A stretch of DNA of 64,000 nt from contig NC_030811.1 in NCBI RefSeq assembly GCF_001704415.2, positions 5,428,501 through 5,492,500 of the forward strand, in the 5' to 3' direction. Positions 10,305-20,222 of the stretch are shown here, one piece after another; the stretch's first letter is position 1, and every line of letters begins with the position of its first letter. Source of the stretch: Capra hircus (Eukaryota; Chordata; Mammalia; Artiodactyla; Bovidae). The position numbers and the translations under genes were made by a program. The notes below the pieces were generated by a model. It saw only the letters and a program-made list of their open reading frames with translations. It was not told where the DNA came from and ran no database searches.

Positions 10305-10393
10305 GCTACAGTGGTTAAGAGCTTGGTTTTAACTCCAGCTCTGCCGCTGGCTGACTGTGACCTTGGGCAAATTGCTTAGTCCCTCTCTACCTT
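10305..10393 (+). mobile_element. MIR SINE, 5' half
   Basis: Shows acagtggttaagagcttggt, ctccagctctgccgctggct and gtgaccttgggcaaattgct, a good MIR match. It is cut off where a BovB copy begins. Confidence 0.85.
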
Positions 10394-10815
10394 AGTTGTC
10401 ATGTACGGATGCGAGAGCTGGACCATGGAGAAGGCAGAGCACCCAAGAATTGATGCTTTTGAACTGTGGTGTTGGAGAAAACTCTTGAGAGTCCCTTGGA
10501 CTGCAAGGAGAGCAAACCAGTCAATCTTGAGGGAGATGAACCCTATTCACTGGAAGTTCTGATGCTGAAGCTGAAGCTCCAATACTTTGGCCATCTCATG
10601 TGAAGAGCTGACTCATTGGAAAAGACCCTGACGCTGGGAGAGATTGAAGGCAGGAGGAGAACAGGACGACAGAGGATGAGATGGTTGGATGGCATCACCG
10701 ACTCAATGGACATGAGTTTGAGCAAGCTCTGGGAGCTGGTGAAGGACAGGGAGGCCTGGTGTGCTGCAGTCCACGGGGTCCCAAGTAGTCAGAAACGATT
10801 TGGCGACTGAACAAC
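10394..10815 (+). mobile_element. BovB 3' end, 5'-truncated
   Basis: Sense BovB starting at gttgtcatgtacggatgcga and ending gcgactgaacaaca. Its C-terminal coding motif RWLDGITDSMDMSLSKLWE is still readable in the 10616-10810 frame. It interrupts or abuts a MIR. Confidence 0.93.
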
Positions 10816-11607
10816 AAAATGACAAAGTGGGATTAGCAGCAGCAGGCGCTCTTTCCCAGCTTCAAATCTCTCTCTGACCCCTCGCCAGCCACCAGGCAAA
10901 ACCCAGCGCCTTGGTGTAAAGCATATGGAGCCCCCCCGCCCCCCCCCCCCACCCCACTATCTGCTTCTGTGCAAGACCTTGCCCACATCTGACCTCGGTT
11001 CTCAGCACAGATTTGCAAGGCAGTATTACAGCCTCTATTTACAGACGAGGAAAGCAGCTTAAGATGGTTAAGGAGCCTGTCCCCCCTACCCCGCCCCCAC
11101 ATGCAAGAAAGAGCTGCGTCAGCCGTGTCTGCAGGACTGAGTCCTCCCTCCTTGGCCTGCACCCTGAGGCCTCCACGTGCTCCAGTCCGAACCGAACTTG
11201 CTACCGTTTCCTGAACAGGCTGTATCCTTCCTGCTTCTTTGCCTACACACCGTTCTCTCCGGTGCATTTTGAGAATTATGAGTAAGTGAATTAGGCAAAG
11301 CCAAGTGGCGTGGGCTTGCAGGAGTAGGGAGAGTAGACGGGAGCAGGTGGACGCCAGGGATGGAGAGAGGAATCCAAGTTGCAGTTCGATTTCTGAGCAG
11401 GTGTGGGATTACACACCCCGTGCCCTCCCGCTCCTGAAGGGGGCGCTGTGGCTTTCTGCTTGGGAGGCAGACACCACCACCTGTGAGTCGGCATCCAGGC
11501 TGAGGTTGAAAACGGCTTGTCTGATTGACTTAAGCCAAGCTTAGCCTGGAACGGGGGAGCAGTTTTCATGGCGATGCATAATTACCACGGCACTACTGGA
11601 GACGGGG
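10816..11607. other. Flanking DNA with a C tract
   Basis: A homopolymer-rich C tract at about 10930-10955 is a probable length-variable simple repeat. The remainder is unrecognised. Confidence 0.5.
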
Positions 11608-11832
11608 GCTTCCCGGGGGCCGCAGTGGTAAAGAGGTAAAGAATCCATCTGCCAGTGCAGGAGACACAGGAGACAGTTTTGATCTTTGGGTCGGGAAGGT
11701 CCCCTGGAGGAGGAGATGGCAACCTGCTCCAGTCTGCTTGCCTGGAGAATCCCATGGACACAGGAGCCTGGCGGGCTGTAGTCCATGGGGTCGCAGAGAG
11801 CCAGACGCGACTGAGCGGCTGAGCACGCGCAC
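11608..11832 (+). mobile_element. Bov-tA SINE
   Basis: Head ggcttcccgggggccgcagt, box-B region and A part ending cagacgcgactgagcggc are present. An extra gtaaagag duplication sits near the head (gtggtaaagaggtaaagaat). Confidence 0.88.
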
Positions 11833-12439
11833 ACTGCAAATGGGAATAAGCACCCCGACGCTGTCCACCCACCTGACTGCAGATCTGCACAGCCGTCATT
11901 TCTTCCCCGACACGACAGTCCCTCCAGGACAAGTCCATCCATGAGAAACCCCTTTAGGCTGACCAGAGTCAGAATCCTCAGTGTGTACCTCTCTCCATCT
12001 TCTTGGCTGGGGCCAAGGGGAGGAAATGGGGAGAGTGGCCTCCAAAGGCGGCCTATGATGGGGGCCTGACAACTTGCAGCAGTGCCTGGACATCCCAGAG
12101 CCCCCAACCCTTGACCCTTGGGCTCGATTTCAAATCCCACTCATGGACGTTCCCGCTTCGAATCCCAACTTCCTGACGCTCCTTCGGGCTTGACTTCTCC
12201 CAGCTCTGTCCTCACCCTAGCTGAGAGTCGAGCTCTGCAGGAATAGTTGCTAAGGTCTTGCAAGTCTTACAGTTTATTCCAACTATATTATTATTTCTAT
12301 TAAATTTTACCCTTCTTTCAAGGCTCAGCTCCAGTCTTCATAAAGCAATCCTATCACCAAAATTTAGAAATAATTCTTATGGAACCTAACCCTGGTATTC
12401 CTCTTCCCTTCTGATTCCCCATAGCTTTCAATCTGTATC
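11833..12439. other. Flanking DNA, weak L2-like stretch
   Basis: Mostly unrecognised. At about 12310-12430 the phrase cttctttcaaggctcagctc resembles the 3' part of L2 in sense, too weak to call. Confidence 0.35.
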
Positions 12440-12500
12440 ACATTTATTCATTCAACAAACACTTATTGACCATCTAAGTGACAGTGTCCTTTTCATTATA

Positions 12501-14927
12501 GGGGACTGGAATGCAAAAATAGAAAGTCAGGAAACACCTGGAGTAACAGGCAAATTTGGTCTTAGAGTACAGAGTGAAGCAGGGCAAAGACTAATAGAGT
12601 TTTGCCAAGAGAACGCACAGGTCATAGCAAACACCCTCGTCTAAAAACACAAGAGAAGACTCTACACATGGACATCACCAGATGGTCAACATCGAAATCA
12701 GATTGATTATATTCTTTGCAGCCAAATATGGAGAAGCTCTATGCAGTCAGCAAAAATAAGACCGGGAGCTGACTGTTGCTCAGATCATGAAGTCCTTATG
12801 GCCAAATTCAGACTTAAATTGAAGAAAGTAGGGAAAACCACTAGACCATTCAGATATGACCTAAATCAAATCCCTTATGATTATACAGTGGAAGTGAGAA
12901 ATAGATTTAAGGGACTAGATCTGATAGACAGAGTGCCTGATGAACTGTGGACCGAGGTTCCTGACATTGTACAGGAGGCAGGAATCAAGACCATCCCCAA
13001 GAAAAAGAAATGCAAAAAAGCAAAATGGCTGTCTGCGGAGGCCTTACAAATAGCTGTTAAAAGAAAAGAAGTGAAAAATAGGAGAAAAGGAAAGATATAA
13101 GCATCTGAATGCAGAGTTCCAAAGAATAGCAAGGAGAGATAAGAAAGCCTTCCTCAGTGATCAGTGTAAAGAAATAGAGGAAAAAAAAAAAAAAAAGAAA
13201 TAGAGGAAAACAATAGAATGGGAAAGACTAGGGATCTCTTCAAGAAAATTAGAGATACCAAGGGAACATTTCATGCAAATATGGGCACAATAAAGGACGG
13301 AAATGGTATGGACCTAACAGAAGCAGAAGATATTAAGAAGAGGTGGCAAGAATACACAGAAGAACTGTACGAAAAAGATCTTCACAACCCAGATAATCAT
13401 GGTGATGTGATCACTCACCTAGAGCCGGACATCCTGGAATGTGAAGTCACGTGGGCCTTAGAAAGCATCACTACGAACAAAGCTAGTGGAGGTGATGGAA
13501 TTCCAGTTGAATTATTTCAAATCCTGAAAGACGATGCTGTGTAAGTGCTGCACTCAATATGCCAGCAAATTTGGAAAACTCAGCAGTGGCCACAGGACTG
13601 GAAAAGGTCAGTTTTCATTCCAATTCCAAAGAAAGGCAATGCCAAAGAATGCTCAAACTACCGCACAATTGCACTCATCTCACATGCTAGTAAAGTAATG
13701 CTCAAAATTCTCCAAGCCAGGCTTCAACAATACATGAACCGTGAACGTTCAGATGTTCAAGCTGGATTTAGAAAATGCAGAGGAACCAGAAATCAAATTG
13801 CCAACATCCACTGGATCATTGAAAAAGCCAGAGAGTTCCAGAAAAACATCTATTTCTGCTTTATTGACTATGCCAAAGCCTTTGACTGTGTGGATCACAA
13901 TAAACTGTGGAAAATTCTTCAAGAGATGGGAATACCAGACCACCTGACCTGCCTCTTGAGAAACCTATATGCAGGTCAGGAAGCAACAGTTAGAACTGGA
14001 CATGAAACAACAGACTGGTTCCAAATAGGAAAAGGAGTATGTCAAGGCTGTATATTGTCACCCTACTTATTTAACTTAAATGCAGAGTACATCATGAGAA
14101 ATGCTGGGCTGGATGAAACACAAGCTGGAATCAAGATTGCTGGGAGAAATATCAATAACCTCAGATATGCAGATGACACCACCCTTATGGCAGAAAGTGA
14201 AGAGGAACTAAAGAGCCTCTTGATGAAAGTGAAAGAAGAGAGTGAAAAAGTTAGCTTAAAGCTCAACATCAGAAAACGAAGATCATGGCATCCAGCCCTA
14301 TCACTTCATGGAAAATAGATGGGGAAACAGTGGCTGACTTGTTTTCTGGGCTCCAAAATCACTGCAGATGGTGACTGCAGCCATGAAATTAAAAGACGCT
14401 TGCTCCTTGGAAGGAAAGTTATGACCAACCTAGACAGCATATTCAAAAGCAGAGACATTACTTTGCCAACAAAGGTCCGTCTAGTCAAGACTATGGTTTT
14501 TGCAATAGTCATGTATGGATGTGAGAATTGGACTATAAAGAAAGCTGAGCACCAAAGCATTGATGCTTTTGAACTGTGGTATTGGAGAAGACTCTTGAGA
14601 GTCACTTGGACTGCAAAGAGATCCAAGCAGTCCATCTTAAAGGAAATCAGTCCTGGGTGTCCATTGGAAGGACTGATGTTGAAGGTGAAACTCCAATACT
14701 TTGGCCACCTGATGAGAAGAGCTGACTCATTGGAAAAGACCCTGATGCTGGGAAAGATGGAAGGCAGGAGGAGAAGAGGAGGACAGAGGATGAGATGGTT
14801 GGATGGTATCACCAACTCAACGGACGTGAGTTTGAGTAAACTCAGGGAGTTTGTGATGGACAGGGAGGCCTGGTGTGCTGCAGTCCATAGCGTTGCAGAG
14901 AGTCAGACGACTGAGGGATTGAACTGA
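12501..14927 (+). pseudogene. BovB endonuclease-reverse transcriptase ORF, decayed
   Basis: The retrotransposon polyprotein that nicks target DNA and copies its own RNA. In one frame I can read endonuclease motif GDWNAK (12501), IDYI, and SDH (12780-12788) with its catalytic His. The RT core follows: FIPIPKKGNAKECSNYRTIA, FCFIDYAKAFDCVDH and the catalytic YADD (14166-14177). The C-terminal part, including RWLDGIT, extends to 14927. Lesions are stops at 12642, 13542 and 14316, and a 2-base deletion near 13088 relative to other BovB copies. A 26-base A-rich insertion at 13171-13206 brings the frame back. The N-terminal endonuclease part is missing. It cannot encode an active protein as it stands. 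Confidence 0.93.
13171..13206. repeat. Poly(A) tract flanked by GAAATAGAGG direct repeats
   Basis: Within the BovB copy, gaaatagagg (13171-13180) is followed by 16 A's (13181-13196) and then by gaaatagagg again (13197-13206), which continues into the normal BovB sequence. This looks like a minimal poly(A) insertion bounded by a duplication of its target. Confidence 0.85.
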
Positions 14928-16140
14928 ACTGAAGTGCCAGGCACTGTACTAGGCCCTGGACACGGGACAAGACAGGTGAACATCTGTTTGTATACAATAA
15001 ACACAATATATATAAGTTATGCAGTGAATTAGGAGGCGACATGTGCCAAGGAGAAAAATAAGCCAAGAAGGTAGATGGGGAGTGTCCAGAAAGGGGATTT
15101 TGACGTAAAAGCAGTGGTCTGGGAGGCACTCACTGGGTCCCTTGGGGTGGAGGTCCCCGCAGGAACGGGGAGAGTAGATCACTGGGACCCTGCAGGCGGA
15201 GAGCAGCCAGTGCAAAGACTGTGAGGCAGGAGGACACGTGGCCTGCTGGAGCACAGCTGGGCGCATGGCTGGCTGCACCAGGGCAAGGCGTGGACAAGGG
15301 GTGGGGGACGAGGCCAGGAGGAACGGAGGCAGGTCACTGGGGGTCCGTGGGCTTTTGCTGAGTGAGATTGGAGCCTTTGGGGGGTTTTGGCAGAGGATCA
15401 CTCTGTTGTTTTGAGACTCGACCACGGGGACCGGGGGTGGAAGCAGAAAGCCGTTACCAGGTGACAGATGATCCACGCTGGAGCAGACTGGCACTGAGGG
15501 GGTGGTGTGATGTGGTGGTTCAGGCTGTGCTCTGGCGTTAGGGCCACCTGGATTTGATGATGGGATTGGCCATGTGTATGGGAAAACCAGGCAAAGACAG
15601 CTCCGTTTCTGGCTTGAGTAGCAGGAAGGCTGGCAGGGCTGTGGTGAGAATGGAGGATGGTGAGAAAGAACAGCTCTGGGAGGGAGAGGATGGGCAGAGC
15701 TTCAGCTCAGGGAGCTGTTCAGTTTGAAACCTGCATCTGTGGACACGCAGAAGAGATGCAAGTAGGTATTTGGATCTGCACATCTGGAGTTTGGAAAGAG
15801 GTGTAGACCAGAGGCATCTACTTGTGACTCACTGGGGAACAGATGAGTTCTAAAGCCACAGGACAGGGTGGGCACACGAGGGAGTGAGAGGAGATCCCAG
15901 GACAGAGCCCTGTGCCACCAGCACAAGTAGATCAGGAGGAACCGGCAGCAGAGAATGAGGATAAATGGCCGGTGATATAGAAGGCAAGCCACGGTGTGAT
16001 GTCAGCAGGGGAAGGAAGAGAGGGACAGTCAGTGCTGCGGAGCTGAGTACAGTCGGGCTGGGGTCCCATGTGGTCCAGCAACGCAGCAGCCCAGCGCTGC
16101 AGGGTGGTGTTTTCAGCTCCAAAGACAATTGCAGGAGGGT

Positions 16141-16456
16141 CTGCAAGGAGATCCAACCAGTCCATCCTAAAGGAAATCAGTCCTAAACGTTCATTGGAAG
16201 GACTGATACTGAAGCTGAAGCTCCAATACTTTGGCCACCTGATGCAAAGAAATGACTCCTCGGAAAAGACTCTGATGCTGGGAAAGATTGAAGGCAGGAG
16301 GAGAAGGGGATGAGAGAGGATGAGATGGTTGGATGGCATCACTGACTCGAAGGACATGAGTTTTAGCAAGCTCCGAGAGTTGGTGATGGACAGGGAGGCC
16401 TGGTGTGCTGCAGTTCATGGGGTCGCAAGAGTTGAACATGACTGAACTGAACTGAA
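16141..16456 (+). mobile_element. BovB 3' end, 5'-truncated
   Basis: Starts at ctgcaaggagatccaaccag and ends gaacatgactgaactgaact. It is a second BovB insertion into the antisense L2. The translated frame at 16068-16313 contains LKLKLQYFGHLM. Confidence 0.93.
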
Positions 16457-16680
16457 GAGGAATATCAGCGGTCAAAGGAGGGACCACAGGGCTAGACAGC
16501 TCTTTGGAAGAGCTTGGTTGGAAAGGTGGATGTGGTGGGAAAGAGCAGCTATTTGTGTGTTGGTCGTGATGGTGGGATCGGCAGGGAAAGCTGGCGGGTG
16601 GGCTTGCAGGCTCCTGAGAGCTCAGGTCTCCCTATGCCTGGAGGACCCCAGACCACTGAAGTCAGAATCTTGGGGCCCCT

Positions 16681-16697
16681 TGTGTGTGTGTGTGTGT
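16681..16697. repeat. (TG)8 dinucleotide repeat
   Basis: A short uninterrupted TG run within the L2 region; a potential microsatellite. Confidence 0.9.
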
Positions 16698-17174
16698 TTA
16701 AAGTTTGGTGATTCCAACCTGTAGCCAAGGTTAGGAACCACCGCATGAGAGAAAGAAACACTGATGCAGCCAGAAAGAGAGGGGAGCATTATTTGAGTAG
16801 AGCAGGGGGCATCTGGTGAAAAGTAGGGAGTGTCTTTCATGGGGCTGGAGGGGAGTGGGCATGGTGTGCCTCTGTGAGCATCATTGCTGGTGGGGGGCCA
16901 TGGTGGGAGTTCCCTTCTGATGGGCGCTTTGCTGGAGAAACAGGTGAGAGGTTATCGGGGGAGGCAGGGAGGGGGGCCTGCTGGAGGCTTGAGGAGGGTG
17001 AAGAGAGCTTGAAACATCACCCAGTGGAGTGGGAGGGAGAAGGCTGTCTGGAAGGGTCCTGTGGCCCCAGGCAGCACCTGTAAGGGTCTCTTAAACTTGT
17101 GGCCAGTAATTGAAAGTGGGACCCCTCAGCCTGGAGACCCTCTTCCTGCAGTGCCACAGTCCTGGGCACCTGCT

Positions 17175-17290
17175 TTGGGGCCAGCGGTCCTGGTTTGAAG
17201 TCCTGGCTCTGTCACTTGGTGCTGTGTGTCCATGACCATCTTAGTTACTCTCCCGAGTCTCCATTTCTTAATAGTGACACTATCTCCACC
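17175..17290 (+). mobile_element. MIR SINE, diverged
   Basis: Shows tttgaagtcctggctctgtc and acttggtgctgtgtgtc, then a degenerate tail. A typical old MIR. Confidence 0.65.
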
Positions 17291-17489
17291 GAGGACCCAG
17301 TCACTCCAGGCTGAACCCCCTGCTTGCTCCCACACTGTCCGCCCAGCTTTCTTGCTGCTGCCCATGGGCCTCTGACTTGTCCATTCCAGCAGGAACATGG
17401 GTCCTTCCTTCCAGGGCCTTCTCTGATACATGGGACATAACATATTAGGAGAGGGCTTCACGCTTTACAAAGGGCTGTGACATCTACAC

Positions 17490-17605
17490 CCTCCTTCAGG
17501 TCTCAGAATAATGGGCCAGGTGGGGCGGACGCCACTGCCCAGGTAAGGAGGCTGAGCGGGCCAGGCCCACCCTGCTGGTGGGGAGGGGTTCAAATCCAGG
17601 ACTCA
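17490..17605 (-). mobile_element. MIR-like fragment, reverse
   Basis: Resembles the reversed MIR tail and core (aggtaaggaggctgag and ggggttcaaatccagg). Weak but consistent. Confidence 0.45.
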
Positions 17606-18143
17606 AATTGCCATGAGGAGGGTCGAGGCAGTGTCAGCTGACAGAGGAGGCGAGGGTGGGGGCCCTGGGGGTGGCCAGCATCTTCCTCATTGGAAAGGGG
17701 TGATGAGAGCAGAGGGCCACTGGGTCTCCCAGTTCTGACACCCCAGGATCCTGTGACAAGGATTATTCTCACACACTCAGCTCACACATCACCGGTCGGG
17801 ATAAGTCCTTGGGGCGGCACCATGTAGCCACCGGGTGTCGTGAGGCAGAGCTGGTCTCCAGGAGGCCCTGCATCCCCAGCTCTCTCCGCAATCCGCTGGA
17901 TTTCATGGTGTGTCACGAGAACCGATAGTTCTGTGGCCGTGACTGGAGATGAGCCATGTCTCTTCTTCAGTAAAATGGAAGTTTACGGGCATAAATGCAG
18001 CCGCCGCCACACTCCATGCAAACCACTTTCATTAGCATTTAAAATAGGTCCCCTGTCCCCTTTTTTTGTGCATTAAATTGCATGTGGCAAGGTCTGGAAT
18101 CTAATTTTTTTCCCCTTATTGAGAATTACGAAAGGACTTGGGG
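17606..18143. other. Flanking DNA, nothing recognised
   Basis: No repeat or gene recognised. Confidence 0.45.
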
Positions 18144-18155
18144 AGTTTGAGACTT

Positions 18156-18694
18156 ATTGCTGTTCAATTGCTAAGTAATGTCCAACTCTTTGCAACCCCA
18201 TGGACTGCAGCACTCCAGGCCTCCCTGTCCCTTACTATCTCCTGGAGTTTACCCAAGTTCATGTCCTTTGAATCAGTGATGCCATCCAACCATCTCATCC
18301 TCTGTCGCCCTCTTCTTCTGCCTTCAATCTTTCCCAGCATCACGGTCTTTTTCAGTGAGTTGGCTCTTTCCATCAGCTGTCCAAAGTATTGGAGCTTTAG
18401 CTTCAGCATCAGTCCTTCCAAAGAATATTCAGGACTGATTTCCTTTAAGATTGATTGGTGTGATCTCCTTGCAGTCCAAGGGACTCTCAGGAGACTTCTC
18501 CAGCACCACAGTTTGAAAGCATCAATTCTTCAGTGCTCAGAGTTCTTTATGGTCCAACTCTCATATCCACACAAGACTACTGGAAAAACCATAGCTTTGA
18601 CTACATGGGCCTTTGTTGGCAAAATGACATCTTTGGTTTTTAAAACGCTGTTTAGGTTTGTCATACCTTTTCTTGCAAGAACAAAGCATTTTCT
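18156..18694 (-). mobile_element. BovB 3' end with perfect target-site duplication
   Basis: Reverse-oriented BovB from attgctgttcaattgctaag back to the region upstream of tggcaaaatgacatctttgg. It is bounded by identical AGTTTGAGACTT copies at 18144-18155 and 18695-18706. No internal deletion is seen, so it is a useful reference for the deleted copy at 8474-8860. Confidence 0.94.
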
Positions 18695-18706
18695 AGTTTG
18701 AGACTT

Positions 18707-20076
18707 GGGTGAGTTTAAATTCTGCTTGAACCCCCAATTGACTGTCTTCTTGTAGCTTTTGCTGGAGTCTGGCTGATCAGATCATAGATGGTCAAGGGCT
18801 TCAGAGAGACACTTAGAATTCTTGACAGAACGTGGCAGAGCTGCTGTCCATCAAGAGTGGGGAGATGGACACAGTTGGGGTACAGACAGTTTGGTGTATA
18901 CAAGGCCTGCACCCAGGAGGTGTGGCCGCCCTTCCAGGCAGGCCCGAAGACCTCGTGTTGAGGCCGGCTATGTGCTGGGCTCGGAGGTTGGAGGTTGACT
19001 CCAAAAGCAGTTCAGTCAGTCTTGAAAAAATAAAACAAGTAAACCTTTCAGCAAACAAGAGGAAGCACTAGTTGCCTAAAATATTTGCACAGAGAAAGGT
19101 GAGATACACAGGTAAGTCCAGCAAGGCTGTTCATCCTAAATGCTGAGGGGTGTGATATGACATGTAAGAGAGGGTGTGAGCTGAGTGGCTGGGCTGCCAC
19201 ATGTCTCTCTGGGGACATGATCCAACCCACACAAGTGCTTATGGTCACAGAGCCCACGAGAAGAGCCCACGGTGGCCCAAGACGAGCTGCAGCGTGGGGG
19301 GCTTCCAGCCACCCCACACCCCTCCGCTTAGTCCCCTCCAGACGAGAGGCCCAGGAACCGTGGGGGAGCTGCCCCCGAAGCAGGCACAGAAAGGAGGGCT
19401 GGTGTGGTACAAAGTGGGACTCAATGGCCGTGGAGGTGACACCCAACTCTCCTTCCAAAGGACCTGCTGTAGACGCACTCTTGATGGACATTCCAGATAC
19501 CACCCCCTTTGGGGTCCGTGCTGCATTTGCCCTGAGGTCCCACTTTCCCTGGCTGTCCCCACGCAGTCACAGAAGATGCTGGGGCTGGGAGGGCCTAGAG
19601 CTGCCCTTTCCTGCCTCTCAGGTTTTCCTCTGATGGCTGACTTCTGCTTGGAGAACTCCTCACTGGTCTGTAAGAGTTTCCCAGAACCGAGTGGTCTGAG
19701 GCTTTTCCTACCCAAGCCTGCCTTCCTCAGCTCTGAGCACAGGTGTCAGACACACACTTGGTCTGAGGCTCTCCCCACCTCAGTCCCTCTATCCATCACA
19801 GTATTTTCCCCCAAACATCTCCTGTACGTCTAATCCCGGGTTGGCATCTACATCCCCAAGAATCCCCACCATCACAGACACAGTGGGAAACAGCAGCCTC
19901 TGAAATTGTACAATTAGGGAGGGAGATACACTGAGTAATCCCTGGGATGCTGGTAGTTCCACTGGAAACAGACCCCAGTTTTCATTGAAGAGGGTCACGG
20001 AGAGCAAAATTCATGAGCTGGTGAGATATGGACAGACTGTGGCAAAGAAATTGCACTTTGACCTAAAGCAGAAATT
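18707..20076. other. Flanking DNA, nothing recognised
   Basis: Long overlapping open frames at 19157-19833 (both strands) have no recognisable domain, conflict in frame and look like chance in GC-rich sequence. Confidence 0.45.
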
Positions 20077-20086
20077 CCACTGGATT

Positions 20087-20212
20087 TATTTATTTGGCTG
20101 TGCCACATGACATGCAGGATCTTAGTTCCCCGACCAGGAATTGAACCCTCGCCCCCTGCAGTGGAAGCACAGAGTCTTAACCACTGAATGGCCAGGGAAG
20201 TTCCCCCCCACC
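20087..20212 (-). mobile_element. CHR SINE, short, reverse, with target-site duplication
   Basis: The reversed CHR SINE (ttggctgtgccacatgacat, gttccccgaccaggaattga, ggccagggaagtt) lies between CCACTGGATT copies at 20077-20086 and 20213-20222. Confidence 0.92.
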
Positions 20213-20222
20213 CCACTGGATT

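Larger units (their letters stand above)
12482..14932 (+). mobile_element. BovB (RTE) LINE, long 5'-truncated copy
   Basis: About 2.45 kb of BovB in sense, from inside the endonuclease domain to the terminal gaactgaactgaa. It sits inside an antisense L2. A short AAGTG occurs on both sides (12476-12480 and 14932-14936), consistent with a small target-site duplication. It is the largest and most informative transposable element in the window. Confidence 0.95.
12440..17050 (-). mobile_element. L2 LINE, antisense, interrupted by two BovB copies
   Basis: The inverted 3' end of L2 (ttcattcaacaaacacttat) lies at 12446-12465. It resumes at 14933 as gtgccaggcactgtactagg and continues through agtgcaaagactgtgaggca, gagattggagcctttggggg, gtctgtgg-type blocks and gaggcttgaggagggtgaag to about 17050. 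Read on the minus strand this is the 3' UTR and decayed RT-coding part of an ancient L2. The interruptions are BovB at 12482-14932 and 16141-16456. Confidence 0.7.

Noticed and set aside
14319..14927. 202-codon frame as a possible host gene
   Set aside because: It is the C-terminal part of the BovB retrotransposon ORF. The same peptide motifs recur in at least ten other fragments across the window.
19157..19833. Overlapping frames of 158, 210 and 156 codons
   Set aside because: They overlap on both strands with no family signature, no splice-site support and no flanking exons.
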